DNA of 41,697 nucleotides from Schoenoplectus triqueter. Lineage: Eukaryota; Streptophyta; Magnoliopsida; Poales; Cyperaceae. Within the stretch, counting starts at the first letter, position 1. Each line of letters starts with the position of its first letter. The translations under genes and the position numbers were made by a program. Positions 1 to 15,217 of the stretch are shown in pieces. The stretch spans positions 1-41,697 of the forward strand of contig CAXKVV010000219.1 in NCBI GenBank assembly GCA_964058805.1. The letters are read 5' to 3'. Under the pieces are notes generated by a model. It had not been told where the DNA came from. It made no database searches and was given only the letters and a program-made list of their open reading frames with translations.

Positions 1-261
1 GACCCAAACTGGTTGCGATGATATTGTTGTACCAACAGTGAGTTCATTTCTGAAACATCTCTGTTTTTAATTCACATTTTTTCCCTAATAATTCTGGTTT
101 TTGTGGGTTGGCTTGTTTTAGGTGGATTACGAGTTTGATAGCAAAGGTGGCTCTTTAAAGAGACTAATTCGAACAAACGAAAAACAGTTTTCTTCAAATT
201 TATCGATGATTTTGAAATGGTCCCCTTTTGCTTCAGAAGATGAACTATGCAGACAAGTGAT

Positions 262-300
<39 letters not shown>

Positions 301-3300
301 GTACCTTCTTCATTCACATAGAGACACAGACACACGACCCTTTGCAGTAGTTTGTGGCAATATCTTTTAGGGTAATGTCACATGTTCCCCTTAAAAATGC
401 TTAATAAACATTGTACTCAAATCCTTATTTCTCACCACTGTCCTTGCAGAAAAAGAGGGACAATTCGGGGTTTTTGAAAGAAATAGAAAAGGGGGTTGGG
501 GTTAATCATATGTGCTTTTTGAAGGGCATACTAGGTGTTTCTTGCTTCATTAACGTGCATATGATTATTTCTCGGTGTTTCATAAGGGCCTGGATGTATT
601 ATTTTCAGCATTCAACATGAAAATTTGATTTTTATCAACTTTAATGCCAGTACAGTTTGACGGAATAGGAGATCATGGTACCAAAATAATAGTTTACAAC
701 CTTTGGCACAATGATGATGGCAATATGGAGCTCGACTTCAGCTCTGATCCCAAGGTTTCTTTTGTTTTATATTCTCTCTTAACATTTTTGTTTCATGATG
801 TCCTTTATTTTGAGGAATGAAATGTAGTTCTTATAACTTCCAATTTCTCTATCCTGTAAAGGACATAGTGATAAGTGGGGCCCGCAAGCCACTCCATCGT
901 GGGATTATAAACAAGGACAAGGACAATCTCACACAAAAGAATGTTGCTACTTGCCTCCGTTATTCCCTCAGGGTATGCTTGTTTTACCATTTCTTTTCTT
1001 TTGTTTATTTCTTTGAAGAGTCCATTTTTGGCTTTGCAGAATGTCTAGAAGACCATATATACCCTCTTGAAAGTGAGAAAATCCTCTAAAGTGCCTGTCG
1101 ATAAGACAGACTTGAAGCAGGATTTTTTTAATCAATTTTTTTTCCAGTAAACTAGGAAGTTATGAGGGGTGCACTTAATGGTTATTATGTTTCGTGGAGG
1201 TGTCTATATATTTTTGTTTTACATTAAGGAGCTTATGTGTTTTTGCACAGGGACAGATGAAATTAACCCTAGCCTATTTATTTGATTGAAACCTTTTTCA
1301 ATTTCTGGTTGTATTAATAGGCATATGCTTCAGTATTATATCTTCACATGCCTGAAAAATTTAAGATAATATTAAGAGGAGAAGTTGTGGAACCACACCA
1401 TATTGTTAATGACTTGATGTACCGCGAATGCATCTTGTACCGTCCCAATGTTGGCGGCATTACTGAGGTTGATCTCTTTTCCATCCATTTCATGTTCATA
1501 GTTTTATACTTTTATTGCTAACAAATGTAGTGATTTATCGCTTTTGTAAATTGCACAAAGATAAGTAACACTGAACATTCTTGAAATATTTGCAGCTGCA
1601 TTTTATGAGCTTTGCCTGATTGTATTTCTATATTTAAATATCACTCTCTTGTCCCCATTGGTTCAAGCATTATTGCTTTTTTGGTCTGAAATTTAGTTGG
1701 AGGCCAGCATGGCAAACTTCGCCATTGAAATCGTAACTTCTATATTTAAATGAAGTGTATGAACAAATATTTGGTTGCCTTGAAATGAAGAAGGTGATAT
1801 TATATGGTATTTATTTCTTTTTCCTACGTTCTATGGTTTTGCACAGGAAACTGCTTGTGTGTATGAAGATAATGGTCTTATTGTTCCAGTTTCCAAACAT
1901 GAAAAATGATTGATGTCATTTTTATGCAGGGATACTGAAAGGAAAATTTTCATCTCAATATTTTTAAATTGCATATTATACTTCGAATAGTGAAGGTATG
2001 CTTATTTAACTGAAACTTGGAATTGTATATACTTGTAGGCTGCAGTGGTGACTACAATAGGATATGTGATAGGCGCGCCTAATGTGGATGTTGAGGGTTT
2101 CAATATTTATCACAAGAACCGTTTAATTTCTGTGAGCAGAAAATCTCTCAGTTCTTTTGCATCTTAGCATGCATCTTTATAATAGGGTTGATATGCACTA
2201 CCACAAGTATCTCAAAATGATACATACACCTCTCCATTTTTGACCCTAAATGAAGAAATTATTACAGATATCCCTGTAAAAATCTACATGCATGCACTGC
2301 CTTCCAGAAAATATATAAGCCAAACTAGCCTGCTGTCCTTTGTTTCTCTGTATGCAAGAAATTTACATGTAATAGTTGAGTATTTTGGTAAAAGAAAATC
2401 ATAGGTCTTTCTACGAACCAGCAGTATGTTTAAAATTTGGAGGTTATGTATTGGGGGGCATGGTTCATACTTGAATTTAGCTTTGCTCCTGGATTTTTTG
2501 AATCCTAATATGTAACTATTTACCTCTCTATTGAATAATTTGAAACTAATTTGCAGCCATTCTTGAAAGTGGCGAGCAACTCTTATGGCAAAGGAAGAGG
2601 TGTCATTGGTAAGATTTGTTAAAAATAAACTAACACACAAATAAATTATGTTTTTCTTAGAGGAAAATAAATTTTTGTTTTTCATATTAGCATTTGATTT
2701 GGAATATGGGATTGTATGTGAACAGGGGTTCTTCAAGCAAACTTCATTAAACCAACACATGACAAACAAGATTTCGAGAAGTCAGTTCTCTATCAAAGGC
2801 TCGAGACCCGCCTTAAAGAAATGACCTATGAATACTGGTAGTTGTTATTCAATTGAGGTCAATATATTTTATTGAACTCTTAAGCTCAAATATTTTTTTG
2901 GGGGTCTTTTAGGGATCTTCACTGTCACCGTGTTGGGTATGACAACAAGAAGCTACCAAAAAATGTAAGGGAAAGTTACCGCTTGCAAGCTGCTGAAGCC
3001 TCCCCTCCACTAGATTTAATTACCGCAGGGACAACGACACCACTAAAGCACACAAGCAATCCCAAATCTTCTCAAGCCAGTATGTCTTTACCTTTTGCTT
3101 GCTTTGAGACATTTTTTTATTGGTTTGCGCAGAAGACCAAGGTTGCTTTTATTGTATTTGCAATAGAAATCATATTTCAATAATTGCCAGTTCAGACAAC
3201 AGTTTTTAGCGATATTTGCAATTGAGTCCACGTGTTTGGTTATGCTGAAGGATTTGATTTTTTACATAGATGTCAACAGTCTCGGCCCATTGCTCTCTAA

Positions 3301-5163
3301 TTTTCTAAGTTAAAAATATTGAATTAAAATCGGTCCAGGTAATATTTCATCTGTGAGTCCCATTCTTTTGTCAACCTATTGTGAGGATGTTTTGTATAGA
3401 ATTACCACGGTTACTTGTTTTTTTGCTTAGCATCACACCCCAGTTTACCTGTCCAGTCCAGTATTATTTGGATGAAGACACTTTGCAGCACCACCATTTC
3501 TCGGTGCCACAAAATGTCACCTGCCTTTTGCATTTATATTCCAAAATACAAAACCCAAATGATGAATCCAACCTGTTGATTTGTTCTTTTGCGTGACGGA
3601 TAACCCCCATAAGATGTATAACTTTAGGAGTTCATTTTGTGCCAGATCAAGAGGCCAAAAATTAACACTAAAGTTAATCTATTGCAGTTAATCAGATTTG
3701 TTTATGTGATAAATTTTTTATATTGTTTGAAAGGAACCCAAAATATTATAAAATTTTACCTGAAAACATTCAAAAATTAATACAAAAGAATGGTTGTGAC
3801 ATATATGGTGGCAACAGAATCATCCACTATTTGCAAATAACAATGAGGAACTTTTAGTGTGATTGCAAATACCGTAAGTGTTTGGCATTGTATGGAATAC
3901 AGCAATATTCCAGGTACAGTTTGCAAGTTTAACTTAAATTTCCAACAAAAAAAGAAAGAAAAGTTGATTAGTCTGTTTATCATTTTGGTGAATTTATTGA
4001 CTTTTTTTTTGGAAGTAGCTGGTAATTACCAGCTATTTTGTATTGATAAAAGGAATTATTTACAACAGCCATGGCCAAGTGACCACAGGCTGCAATTATG
4101 TAACTTAGTACAACACGGCCTAACTTCCTACTATAATCATTGTTACAATCATTAAGTAAATAAAACTGCTAGCAGTGCTGTGAACAGTACTGCTGCATTC
4201 CTTTCACAGTGCATCCTTTCTGTCTGATTTGTCATTAACAGAACGTGCTCCACTGGTGTATCTCCAGCACCATTTGTTGCAGCAATAGGAAGCACCGTAT
4301 GCTCCACTACTATTTATTCACTTTTTTGTTTGTTGTTTTGCTGAATTCTGATGATAAACAGAATTGCCGTTGAAGAGGAAGCACAGTGCTGAGAATTTCA
4401 ATCAATTGCCAAAAACACATGATGATGACAACAATGGTGATGTTATTATGGTTGACCTTCCAAAAAAAGAAATATCTTATATCAAGGTTTGTTGCCTCTT
4501 GGTTCTATATTTCATTTATCTTTTGTTTTCATTTTTTTCTTTTTCCATTTTAGTACTATGTTGTAACAATATATCTTCTATTTGATTTGGTTTGCAAATT
4601 GAAAGCAGAAGAGTGAGGGAGTTAAACATTTCCATGAAACGAAGACTGTCATTCTAGAAAACAAAAAGTTACGAGAGCAGTAAGTTGATCGTTCTACCAT
4701 TGTATTATATTAATTATATGGTGCAATGCAATTGTAATTGTTTCCAAGAATAGAAAAAGCTGTATGCTTGTGCTTATTTCTTTTAAATGTTAAAATTTGA
4801 ATTATACTTCTTCTGACGGGGCTTCAGATTTCCAAAGGTATATTTGCAAAAGGTTATTTTTTTCTTTTCTTCTAAATATAGCAAGCACTAATTCATTTTC
4901 ATATTTAAATCAGATGCGCAGAGTATGAGAGAGAACATAGGAAGCTTCTTGTCAAGGTACTGCTACCATTTCCATAAAAAAAAGTCAGCTGCAGACTTCT
5001 TTGTTTTTGGGTACATAGTTAAAAACCTTTTTGTGCATTTATTGATGTGTTTCCCTTGTTGTTTGTTTAGGAACAAATGCTAAGGAGTCAACTTGAAGTT
5101 GCCAAAAGAGAATTTAAGGAAGTACTGGATGAACTGCAGGCCTTGGCTGTTAAAAAGGAGTAG
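1..5163 (+). CDS. MORC-family (microrchidia) ATPase, 3' part, 13 exons
   Basis: Exons: <1-37, 122-256, 656-754, 862-972, 1321-1467, 2039-2131, 2557-2608, 2726-2837, 2913-3079, 4362-4486, 4609-4679, 4914-4956, 5071-5163 (TAG). Reading starts at base 2 and the exons sum to exactly 428 codons including the stop, so 427 residues are visible. The N-terminal GHKL ATPase lies left of the window. Seen are the end of that module (TGCDDIVVP), then the S5/transducer region typical of plant MORCs: LKWSPF, GDHGTKIIVYNLW, LRYSLRAYASVLYL, FKIILRGEVVE, YHKNRLI, GRGVIGVLQANF and PTHDKQDFEKS. After it come a basic stretch PLKRKH (possible nuclear localisation signal) and a C-terminal charged coiled coil ending in LAVKKE. 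Plant MORCs act in the nucleus in heterochromatin condensation and RNA-directed silencing, and often dimerise through the coiled coil. No CW zinc finger is visible, as usual in plants. All introns used are GT-AG. Which paralogue it is (MORC6-like or MORC4/7-like) cannot be settled without an alignment. Confidence 0.9.
262..300. repeat. (CT)n microsatellite in a MORC intron
   Basis: A nearly pure CT run with a few TTT interruptions. It starts five bases after the splice donor at 257, inside the intron between exons 122-256 and 656-754. Confidence 0.9.
4017..4034. repeat. Perfect 18-bp palindrome in a MORC intron
   Basis: AGCTGGTAATTACCAGCT is its own reverse complement. It lies in the large MORC intron and may belong to an old insertion, but no element boundaries were found. 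Confidence 0.8.
4242..4296 (+). other. Candidate skipped or decayed cassette exon of MORC
   Basis: A 55-bp stretch preceded by a good acceptor (ATTAACAG) and followed by a GT donor (ACC|GTATGC), inside the 1282-bp intron 3080-4361. It looks coding in two frames: RAPLV in one, then SPAPFVAAIGST in another, a 2-base shift apart. Joining exon 2913-3079 directly to 4362 keeps the frame. Including this segment does not, because its length is not a multiple of three. It may be an alternative exon or one broken by a small indel. Confidence 0.4.
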
Positions 5164-6400
5164 CGCCATCAAGTGGGATCCTTAATTTGATCCAATCCAA
5201 ATGCTGCTTTCGAGACGATCATACATGACTTGAATCATGTTTGTTACCACGTTACTAGATTCGTTCATTCCAAATAGTTAGCTCGGGTATCATTAGGGCT
5301 AGTAATAGTTGTTGTATGTGTAGTTCAGTTATCAATTGTTTTTGTGACAAATAGTAGAACATTAGTGTTGTACAAGTTGTACCCAATCTAATATGACAAG
5401 GGTCAAGGGATCTCTATTAAGCGCGTTCACTAAAATATAGTTAATACTTTTCCACTTTAGGTGCTTCATGGGTATTCTACGCTTAAAGGTCCACGATCCA
5501 GGTTCGAGCTCTGCTTTTATCGAAGTACCTACAGTAATAATATCACACTCACGCGTCATACATGATACATGTAAAGGCGCTCGGTGTCTTCAGTAGAGCT
5601 ATAATATTCATATACCTATAAATATCTTTCTATTTCACCATGTACGGGGGATTGCGACTATATTACACTTGCACAGCCCAAATTCTTGTACGCTTATTAC
5701 ATACATACACATATTCACAAAACACGGGATCAAAGGCTTCCTTGGTCACTGAGTGTGTAAGATGGGATATATTTGTTAAGCAAAGGCGGCAAAATGGCTT
5801 CATTCCCCATTTTAGAGTTTTTGTTAGTTAGTGAAGATGGGATGCATGCTGTTTGTAAATTTCTCTCTGGAGTCTTGATTATTCGTTTTTAATAATCATA
5901 TGGCATATAACCTCATAAAAAAGATGGAGGTATTTTCTGATATTAGAAAATAGTAGGTATTTACGTAATAAAAGTAATTTGCTTTCAGCGTAATTTAACG
6001 AAGGGAATAATTACAACATCTGCAGATTTTCTAATGTCTGCAACGGAATGAGAAGGAAATGATGACTTGACCAAAGTGGAAAAGCCGGATTTGCAAAATT
6101 GCATCATTTCCGGTTTGAGATTAGATGAACATATGCAAAGGTAAGGATGTACATATATAAAAAAAATTTGTTTAATGATCTGATAGTTCAGTTATAACAA
6201 AGAAGAAATTAAAAAGAAAAGAAAAGAACTGAGAAGGCTAGAGCCCTACCTTTATCCCCTTTCCTCCCCTCTTCTATCTATCTGTGTCGGAGAAAGATAT
6301 GGCAGAGCGTATGAATTCCAATATCATATCATCGATCTTTACGATCCAAGGCCTAGGGAGTAGGGAGTAGGGACAAGGGTCCGGTATCTTTTATGAACAG
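5164..6400. other. MORC 3' UTR and intergenic sequence
   Basis: The first roughly 200 bases are the expected MORC 3' UTR; no clear AATAAA signal stands out. A B-box-like motif (GGTTCGAGCTC, about 5501-5511) inside 5395-5590 could be a remnant of a tRNA-derived SINE, but no A box or full structure was seen. No credible gene was found; the short open frames here lack family features. Confidence 0.5.
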
Positions 6401-6479
6401 CCCAAAATAAATTTGGTGACGTGTCTCAAGATATCATATCAGGCTCAACAACCCAAGCCCACGATTTATGTAACACTGA

Positions 6480-6960
6480 CATCCTTCTCTCCTCCGAGGA
6501 AGGTGCGAGCATCCACATCGGCCGTTCATTATTTCATTGCCGCGCGAGGATGCGAGTTCTGACTTCTGACCAAACTCGACAACGTTCCAGTTCCTTCCCC
6601 CGGAAGCCTTCTCCCTCCTCCTCTCGACCTTTCCCTTTCCCTCTCCCTCTCCGTCGTCTCCCTCATTCCCTCATAGCTTCCTCCTTTCCTCCCACATCCA
6701 TTCTATTCCGCCACCTCATCCCCTCCACCGCCTATTGACCCAGTCACCGAGCGCCATCTCATCCCGTTCCCGGCTCCGATCAGATCACTCGCATACTTCT
6801 CCTCTCCCTCTCTCAACCCCTGCCTTCACTGTCCTTCCTCCGTTGGACCCTCTCCTCTCCCGTCTCTCTCATCCCCACTCCCCTCCATTTCTCCCTCCTC
6901 TCTCTCTCTCTCTCTCTCTCTCTCCCCCCCCCCCTCTCCTTCTCCCGCTGTCCTGCCATT
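6480..6960. repeat. Strongly pyrimidine-rich tract with (CT)n
   Basis: About 480 bases of C+T-rich sequence ending in a CT microsatellite and C-run (about 6898-6938). Open frames through it encode only Ser/Pro/Leu-rich low-complexity protein and do not start with a convincing ATG. It lies just upstream of the PPR remnant and could be its former 5' leader or transit-peptide region (inference). Confidence 0.6.
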
Positions 6961-7039
6961 TCTCTCATGCGAGCTGGTGGTTGAATCACATGTTAATGTG
7001 GGGTAGTTTCTTTCTGGCCTTAACTTAGTGGCACTGTTA

Positions 7040-7605
7040 CGCAAGCAAGGTATTCGTATTTCTCTCGGCAGTTACGCCTGTTTGATCCAAGCTGTGTGTG
7101 TAGAAAAGAGGCCTTATGCTACTAAGGATTTGTTGAGTGTGATTATGTCAAAGAGGCATTCGAATTGAAGGAGAAGATGGAGATGAGAGGTGTTACTCCA
7201 AATCTGGCTACATGGTGCTCTCTCATTGGCTGCTTATGCAGGCTGGGTAGAACCATAGAAGGGGAAGTTTTGATGGAAGAAGAATAATCAAGCAGGGTAT
7301 AAAGCCAGACATATGCACAATGTTGATTAGGGGATTTTGTACAGAGGGAAATTTGACCAAGGAAGAACCAATCCTCAGGCTCATTGAAAGGGTTGGAGTG
7401 CATGTTAGTCAGGGTTACAATGCTTTAGTGGGAGCATATTGTGAGGACTGATATAGGTGAGGCCTTGGAATTGCAAGAGAGGCTGGGAGCATATTGTGAG
7501 GACTGATATAGGTGAGGCCTTGGAATTGCAAGAGAGGCTGGTAGAATTTGGTTTTGTTGCAAATGCAGTGACTTCAAATCTATCATTAATGGATTCTCAA
7601 AATAA
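7040..7605 (+). pseudogene. Pentatricopeptide-repeat (PPR) gene remnant
   Basis: PPR-like protein is readable only by moving through several frames. Frame 7040-7166 gives RKQGIRISLGSYACLIQAVC and ends in TGA. Frame 7147-7287 gives AFELKEKMEMRGVTPNLATW and CSLIGCLCRLGRT, ending in TAA. Frame 7287-7452 gives IKQGIKPDICTMLIRGFC and YNALVGAYCED. After a 55-bp tandem duplication comes GEALELQERLVEFGFVANAV, then KSIINGFSK in a further frame. The pattern of a GV/GIKPD turn, a T or C, and L.I.GFC..G is that of P-type PPR repeats, which in intact genes bind organellar RNA. At least three frame breaks and no start codon show that it is not functional. It is probably a degraded fragment of one of the many plant PPR genes. 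Confidence 0.75.
7429..7538. repeat. 55-bp perfect tandem duplication in the PPR remnant
   Basis: The unit beginning TGGGAGCATATTGTGAGGAC occurs at 7429-7483 and again at 7484-7538 with no visible difference. Because 55 is not a multiple of three, the duplication itself breaks the frame. Confidence 0.9.
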
Positions 7606-7639
7606 CATTGAACTCAAGCATACATATCCAAAAATAATA

Positions 7640-8006
7640 TAAAAAAGGTGTTCTTGAAATATAGAGCTTAAAATGCAGTGCCATCCCTGTATACATATCT
7701 TAGCACTAATTCCTTGGGATTTGGGTTCAGTTCATAACCATGTCCCACCTCCTGTCTACTGTATGATAGAAGCTGCCTACATCAGTAGTGCCGCATTCCT
7801 ATTGCGAGTTCTGTGTTACATATTTGTGACTTTTGAGTTCTTAGATTTTGATTGAAGAATACATTTTTGTTTTGTGAATTGATTTTGTTACCAAAGGACA
7901 AAAATGTTTTATGCTTAAGATAGGCTACCCAAAAGATAAAAAAAAAATGATGAAAATAGGAAGCCTTGAATGTGCATATGGAAGCCTAACATTATTATTT
8001 AGAGTG
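7640..8006. other. AT-rich intergenic sequence
   Basis: No gene or repeat structure seen. Confidence 0.4.
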
Positions 8007-8398
8007 GGGATTCATTGACCATCAGTTATTTTGAAATCTTGACAATGGACTTCTAAATAAATATAAAAAAATCTTAAAAATAAAAAAATCTTAAAAATAA
8101 AAAAAATTTATAAATGTGTTTTTCTACTTTTAGATTGATGATCATTCAAATTTTATATAATTTCATTATCATTTGATAGTCCATCAAAGATTGTTAAATT
8201 GGAATCGTTGTAAATTACATAAAAATTTGATGGTCTTTGATAAACTAAACGATAATGAAATTGTATGAAATTTTATTGACCATCAATTTAAAAGTAGAAG
8301 AATACATCCATAATTTTTTTTTTCATTTTTATTTTTTTTTATATTTATTTAGAGGATCATTATCGAAGTTTTCAAAATAGCCCATTGTCAAACGATCC
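8007..8398. mobile_element. Foldback (long-inverted-repeat) MITE-like element
   Basis: The left end (GGGGATTCATTGACC then AGTTATTTTGAAAT, about 8007-8060) matches the reverse complement of the right end (about 8341-8398: GGATCGTTTGACAATGGGCT then ATTTTGAAAACTTCGATAAT). The interior also folds: CATTATCATTTGATAG near 8164 pairs with CTTTGATAAACTAAACGATA near 8235. There is no coding capacity. The ends resemble those of the element at 19648-20009, so it is probably the same family. No clean target duplication was found. Confidence 0.65.
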
Positions 8399-9300
8399 TT
8401 TCTCTATTATTTATTAGTAAGGAGATGGATTCCATTGCCAACGATCTACATAAACTACATTTATGTAAAAAAATGTACATGTTTTACTTTATTTCAATCG
8501 CCATTAACAAAGGAGTTATCACAGAACTTTGGTTGGCTTGATCTATTAGCTTTTGAAAATGATTTAACGTTGTGTGCACGGTGATGTGTAACATATCGCA
8601 ACAATTAGTTTTGTAATTTGAAAGTTTAGAAATAATTATTTGAAATCTAATTTCACCGTCATTGATTTGGCACCAAAATCCGTGACATTGGATTTCTCAA
8701 AAATTGTAGCATCTTTTATTCAGTTTAAGTTATCTAGATGTTGATTGGACTCTATTAAGAAAAAAAAATGTGATTTTCAGGCAATGGCTGCAAACCTGTC
8801 GAGACTGTCATGGACGAGCAAGCAAAGGCCAGAGGGATGACAAGATAAACCAGAAAAACATATCCCACTAACAAGCATGTCCTCTGGAGATTCACAAATA
8901 TGGGACATTCAATAATATGCTTATGGTTTCGTAAAAGGGTTGAATTCTATAATTAGCTAATGGACTTGGTGATGCATAGAGAACTCGTTTAGGTATTCCA
9001 TACACAGCTTACTTCATTACTGGTACAATTCCTTCTATATGAACCTGCTTTTTGATACATTGCAGAAAACAAAGTGCACAAAAAGTACCTTCCATTGGAA
9101 ACTGGATTTTATGCAAACAAATTTTGTTCTGAGAAGCCGATTGAGATGCAGCAGCACGTGGCTGACAACTTAATTATTTTTGTCCAAACATCGGCGCTTA
9201 CAGGATAAAGAAAAAAAAATTCTACTGTCTAAGTGAGATGAGTTGGGCAATGTACAAATTATTAATTTGCTATAAATTATTTTTTCATTCTCAAAATATT
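8399..9300. other. Intergenic; possible PPR C-terminal scrap near 8781
   Basis: Mostly AT-rich with no gene. At about 8783-8848, after a TTTTCAG acceptor-like sequence, one frame reads NGCKPVETVMDEQAKARGM and stops two codons later, in the style of a PPR C-terminus. It may be the 3' remnant of the PPR pseudogene at 7.0-7.6 kb (inference). Confidence 0.35.
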
Positions 9301-9304
9301 AATG

Positions 9305-9556
9305 ATGGATTCGAACTGTTTAAAATAATTTTTATAAAAAAATTAGTTTGGTATCAAATTTTATATATTTTTTAGAATTTATTTATTATTTTTTAGATAT
9401 TTAAAAAACAATCACTTGATTTAATCATTATGAGCCATTCAAAAGGAGTGTTTTTCTAACTATTTATAAAAATAATGATTTTTTTTTGAAAATATAAAAT
9501 TCAATTTTCAATTAGATTTTAATATGAAAATCATTTTGAATAGTTCAGATCGACCT
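9305..9556. mobile_element. Probable foldback element
   Basis: The left arm GATTCGAACTGTTTAAAATA (about 9308-9327) matches the reverse complement of the right arm near 9525-9555 (GATCTGAACTATTCAAAATG) with few differences, followed by matching AT-rich sequence. It is non-coding, about 250 bp, and no target duplication was identified. Confidence 0.5.
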
Positions 9557-11580
9557 TTTAGGCTTTAAAAAAGAAGAAACGATACATAATACGGTAACAA
9601 TCTGTGTTATGCATAATATCATAGCCAAATGATTATTTTTTTTCTATTTAAAAACTGTTGTGAGAAATGAATTGAATCGTGCTATTGCTGCAATCCGGTA
9701 GTGATGACAATTTGACTGAATAAAGAAGACGAAGTGTATTGGATAAGTACTTCCCAGTTGTGATCCTACAGAAACACCAGAATTTTATGAATCCTTCTTA
9801 TTTCAAGCATCCTGAATTCAACGACTACATAAAAAGTACTACAGGAAAAAGGGCTGTGGTTCTTGTCGGCAAGTGAAAATGATACACGCAATGACAAACC
9901 TGCCAGAACTCTATTACAATTAATTGAATGGTGAATCTTTGCATTCGTGTACATATATTTAAACATAGACAAGCGTCATGCTTTTTGACACCAAAAATTT
10001 AAGAGGCAACAATTAATGCTAATTGATAGGGCTGGCAAATTAAATGAGAAGAGCTAAAAGTCTCCAAGCTTGTTCTGCTAGTAGTTAGGAGATAAAAGAA
10101 GCATTAATCTGAAAAAGAGGAAGCGTTATCTACAATAGTATGCAATAATTGACTTCATGTAGATCTCCAAATTTTAAAACAATCATAGTGCAGAGGAGTA
10201 CAGTGATAAGAGAACGAGGCGCACACTATCTTTCTAGGTCACATTACAATATTACATAACATTACCAACGCCATCAGCAATTATTTCAAAGGGGTAGGTC
10301 CATATCAGTGTACCTATCAGGCTATCAGACTATCAGGCCATCATAAAGAATTCACACATGGGAGCCGTGTCTTGTTGTCCTATATAAGTTCCAACGCATG
10401 ATTGAAATGGTCAAATGGGGCAGTGGGAATTCAAACTTCAGTCTTGTACTAAGAATATCTATTCTGATTACTAGTTTCAATGTATTCAACGTCGATGGCC
10501 GGCGGTCTCTTTCATATGTTTGATTCGCACATATATAATGATATAAAATTCATTTCATATAATATAGCATCATTCAAAGGAAAGGTTTGGTATTGTGACT
10601 TTTGTCATAGTTTTAATTTTTTTATGGATTGCACTCTCAATTCCAAACCAAACATTGTCAAGGTAAACAAAAGTCCAAGCATAACAATAGAATAGCAAAA
10701 GCTATAGAATCACATCCCCTGGAGAGGAATGGGCAAAAGAAACTGGAGAGGAGTATGTGAATATCGTTGTTCGGTTGTTGCTTCCAAAACTGTTAAACTT
10801 CATATGTTGGCGTACTAATGTTTGCAAACTTCATATCTCTATTATCGACAGGGAATTGCTTCTCATTTCTAAAGCTACGAAGTCCACCTGACAGAAAAGT
10901 GCCACACATTTTGCACAGTGTCAGTATGGTGCAGTGAATCTGAATTGTATGAATTACACCTGTTGCCTGTGAAGAAGAGAAGTCAAAAAGGTAGTAGTAG
11001 AATTATTAGAAGCCCAACGACAGTCAATATTCAAGATCAGTTTTGTATGTAACTGGAAGAGGTTCGCCGCCTCCAATTTTCAACAGCAGCAGTCATTTTG
11101 TATAATTCGTAAGAGAATTTGGGGAGAGAGAGATATAGAGGGGTGAATCAGTTTCTGGCACCATAACTTCTTTGTTTTTCTAGCCTCTGTTGCCAGTACA
11201 CTAATTGTGAGTTCATCTCTGCATTTGTGGCCTTTTAACTTCAATATTAGGCCGTCTTGTGTAAGGTTTTGCTTAGGACCATAATACCTTTATCGATCAA
11301 TTTGGGTCCTCTTTATGTTTCCCTTTTTTTTCCCATTATTTTTAGAGTTCCTTTGCTGTATCTAAACTCTAAAGTGCACAATTCTAGATTTATACTCGTC
11401 AGTTTATTATACATTTCATCTTGTTCTAAATTTTTAATCCCTTCATTTTCAGATTGATTTCTTCTGCTGCACACATTTCTCAAGTACCAAGTTCGGACGA
11501 TATGACTGATGCAATTTTCAATAAATTTGGGGGTATCTCTGTAGAACAATAAGTCGGGAAAATATTTTGTTCCTGCAAAA
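9557..11580. other. Intergenic sequence and CRK upstream region
   Basis: No gene recognised. A small imperfect tandem run of CTATCAG(A/G) occurs at about 10315-10340. The last few hundred bases before 11581 should hold the promoter and 5' UTR of the receptor kinase, but no clear TATA box or initiator could be assigned. Confidence 0.4.

Positions 11581-15217
<3,637 letters not shown>

Noticed and set aside
2284..2769. 161-codon open frame on the minus strand
   Set aside because: It lies across MORC introns and two MORC exons in antisense, has no family features, and is explained by chance in intronic sequence.
3993..4209. Solo LTR in the large MORC intron
   Set aside because: The palindrome at 4017 and a TTTCACA-like phrase near 4203 hinted at LTR ends, but no matching termini or target duplication were found.
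4268..4296. MORC model using acceptor 4268 and a later start of the next exon at 4376
   Set aside because: It keeps the frame but uses weak acceptors and loses the conserved-looking PLK before RKH; direct joining of 3079 to 4362 is simpler.
5395..5590. tRNA or intact SINE suggested by GGTTCGAGCTC
   Set aside because: Only a B-box-like motif is present; no A box at the right distance, no cloverleaf, no clear tail.
6735..7028. 97-codon Ser/Pro/Leu-rich frame
   Set aside because: Low-complexity translation of the CT-rich tract with no ATG start (begins at TTG).
8007..8025. 9-bp target duplication for the element at 8.0-8.4 kb
   Set aside because: ATTATTTA occurs on both sides but not at matching distance from the termini; not accepted as a duplication.
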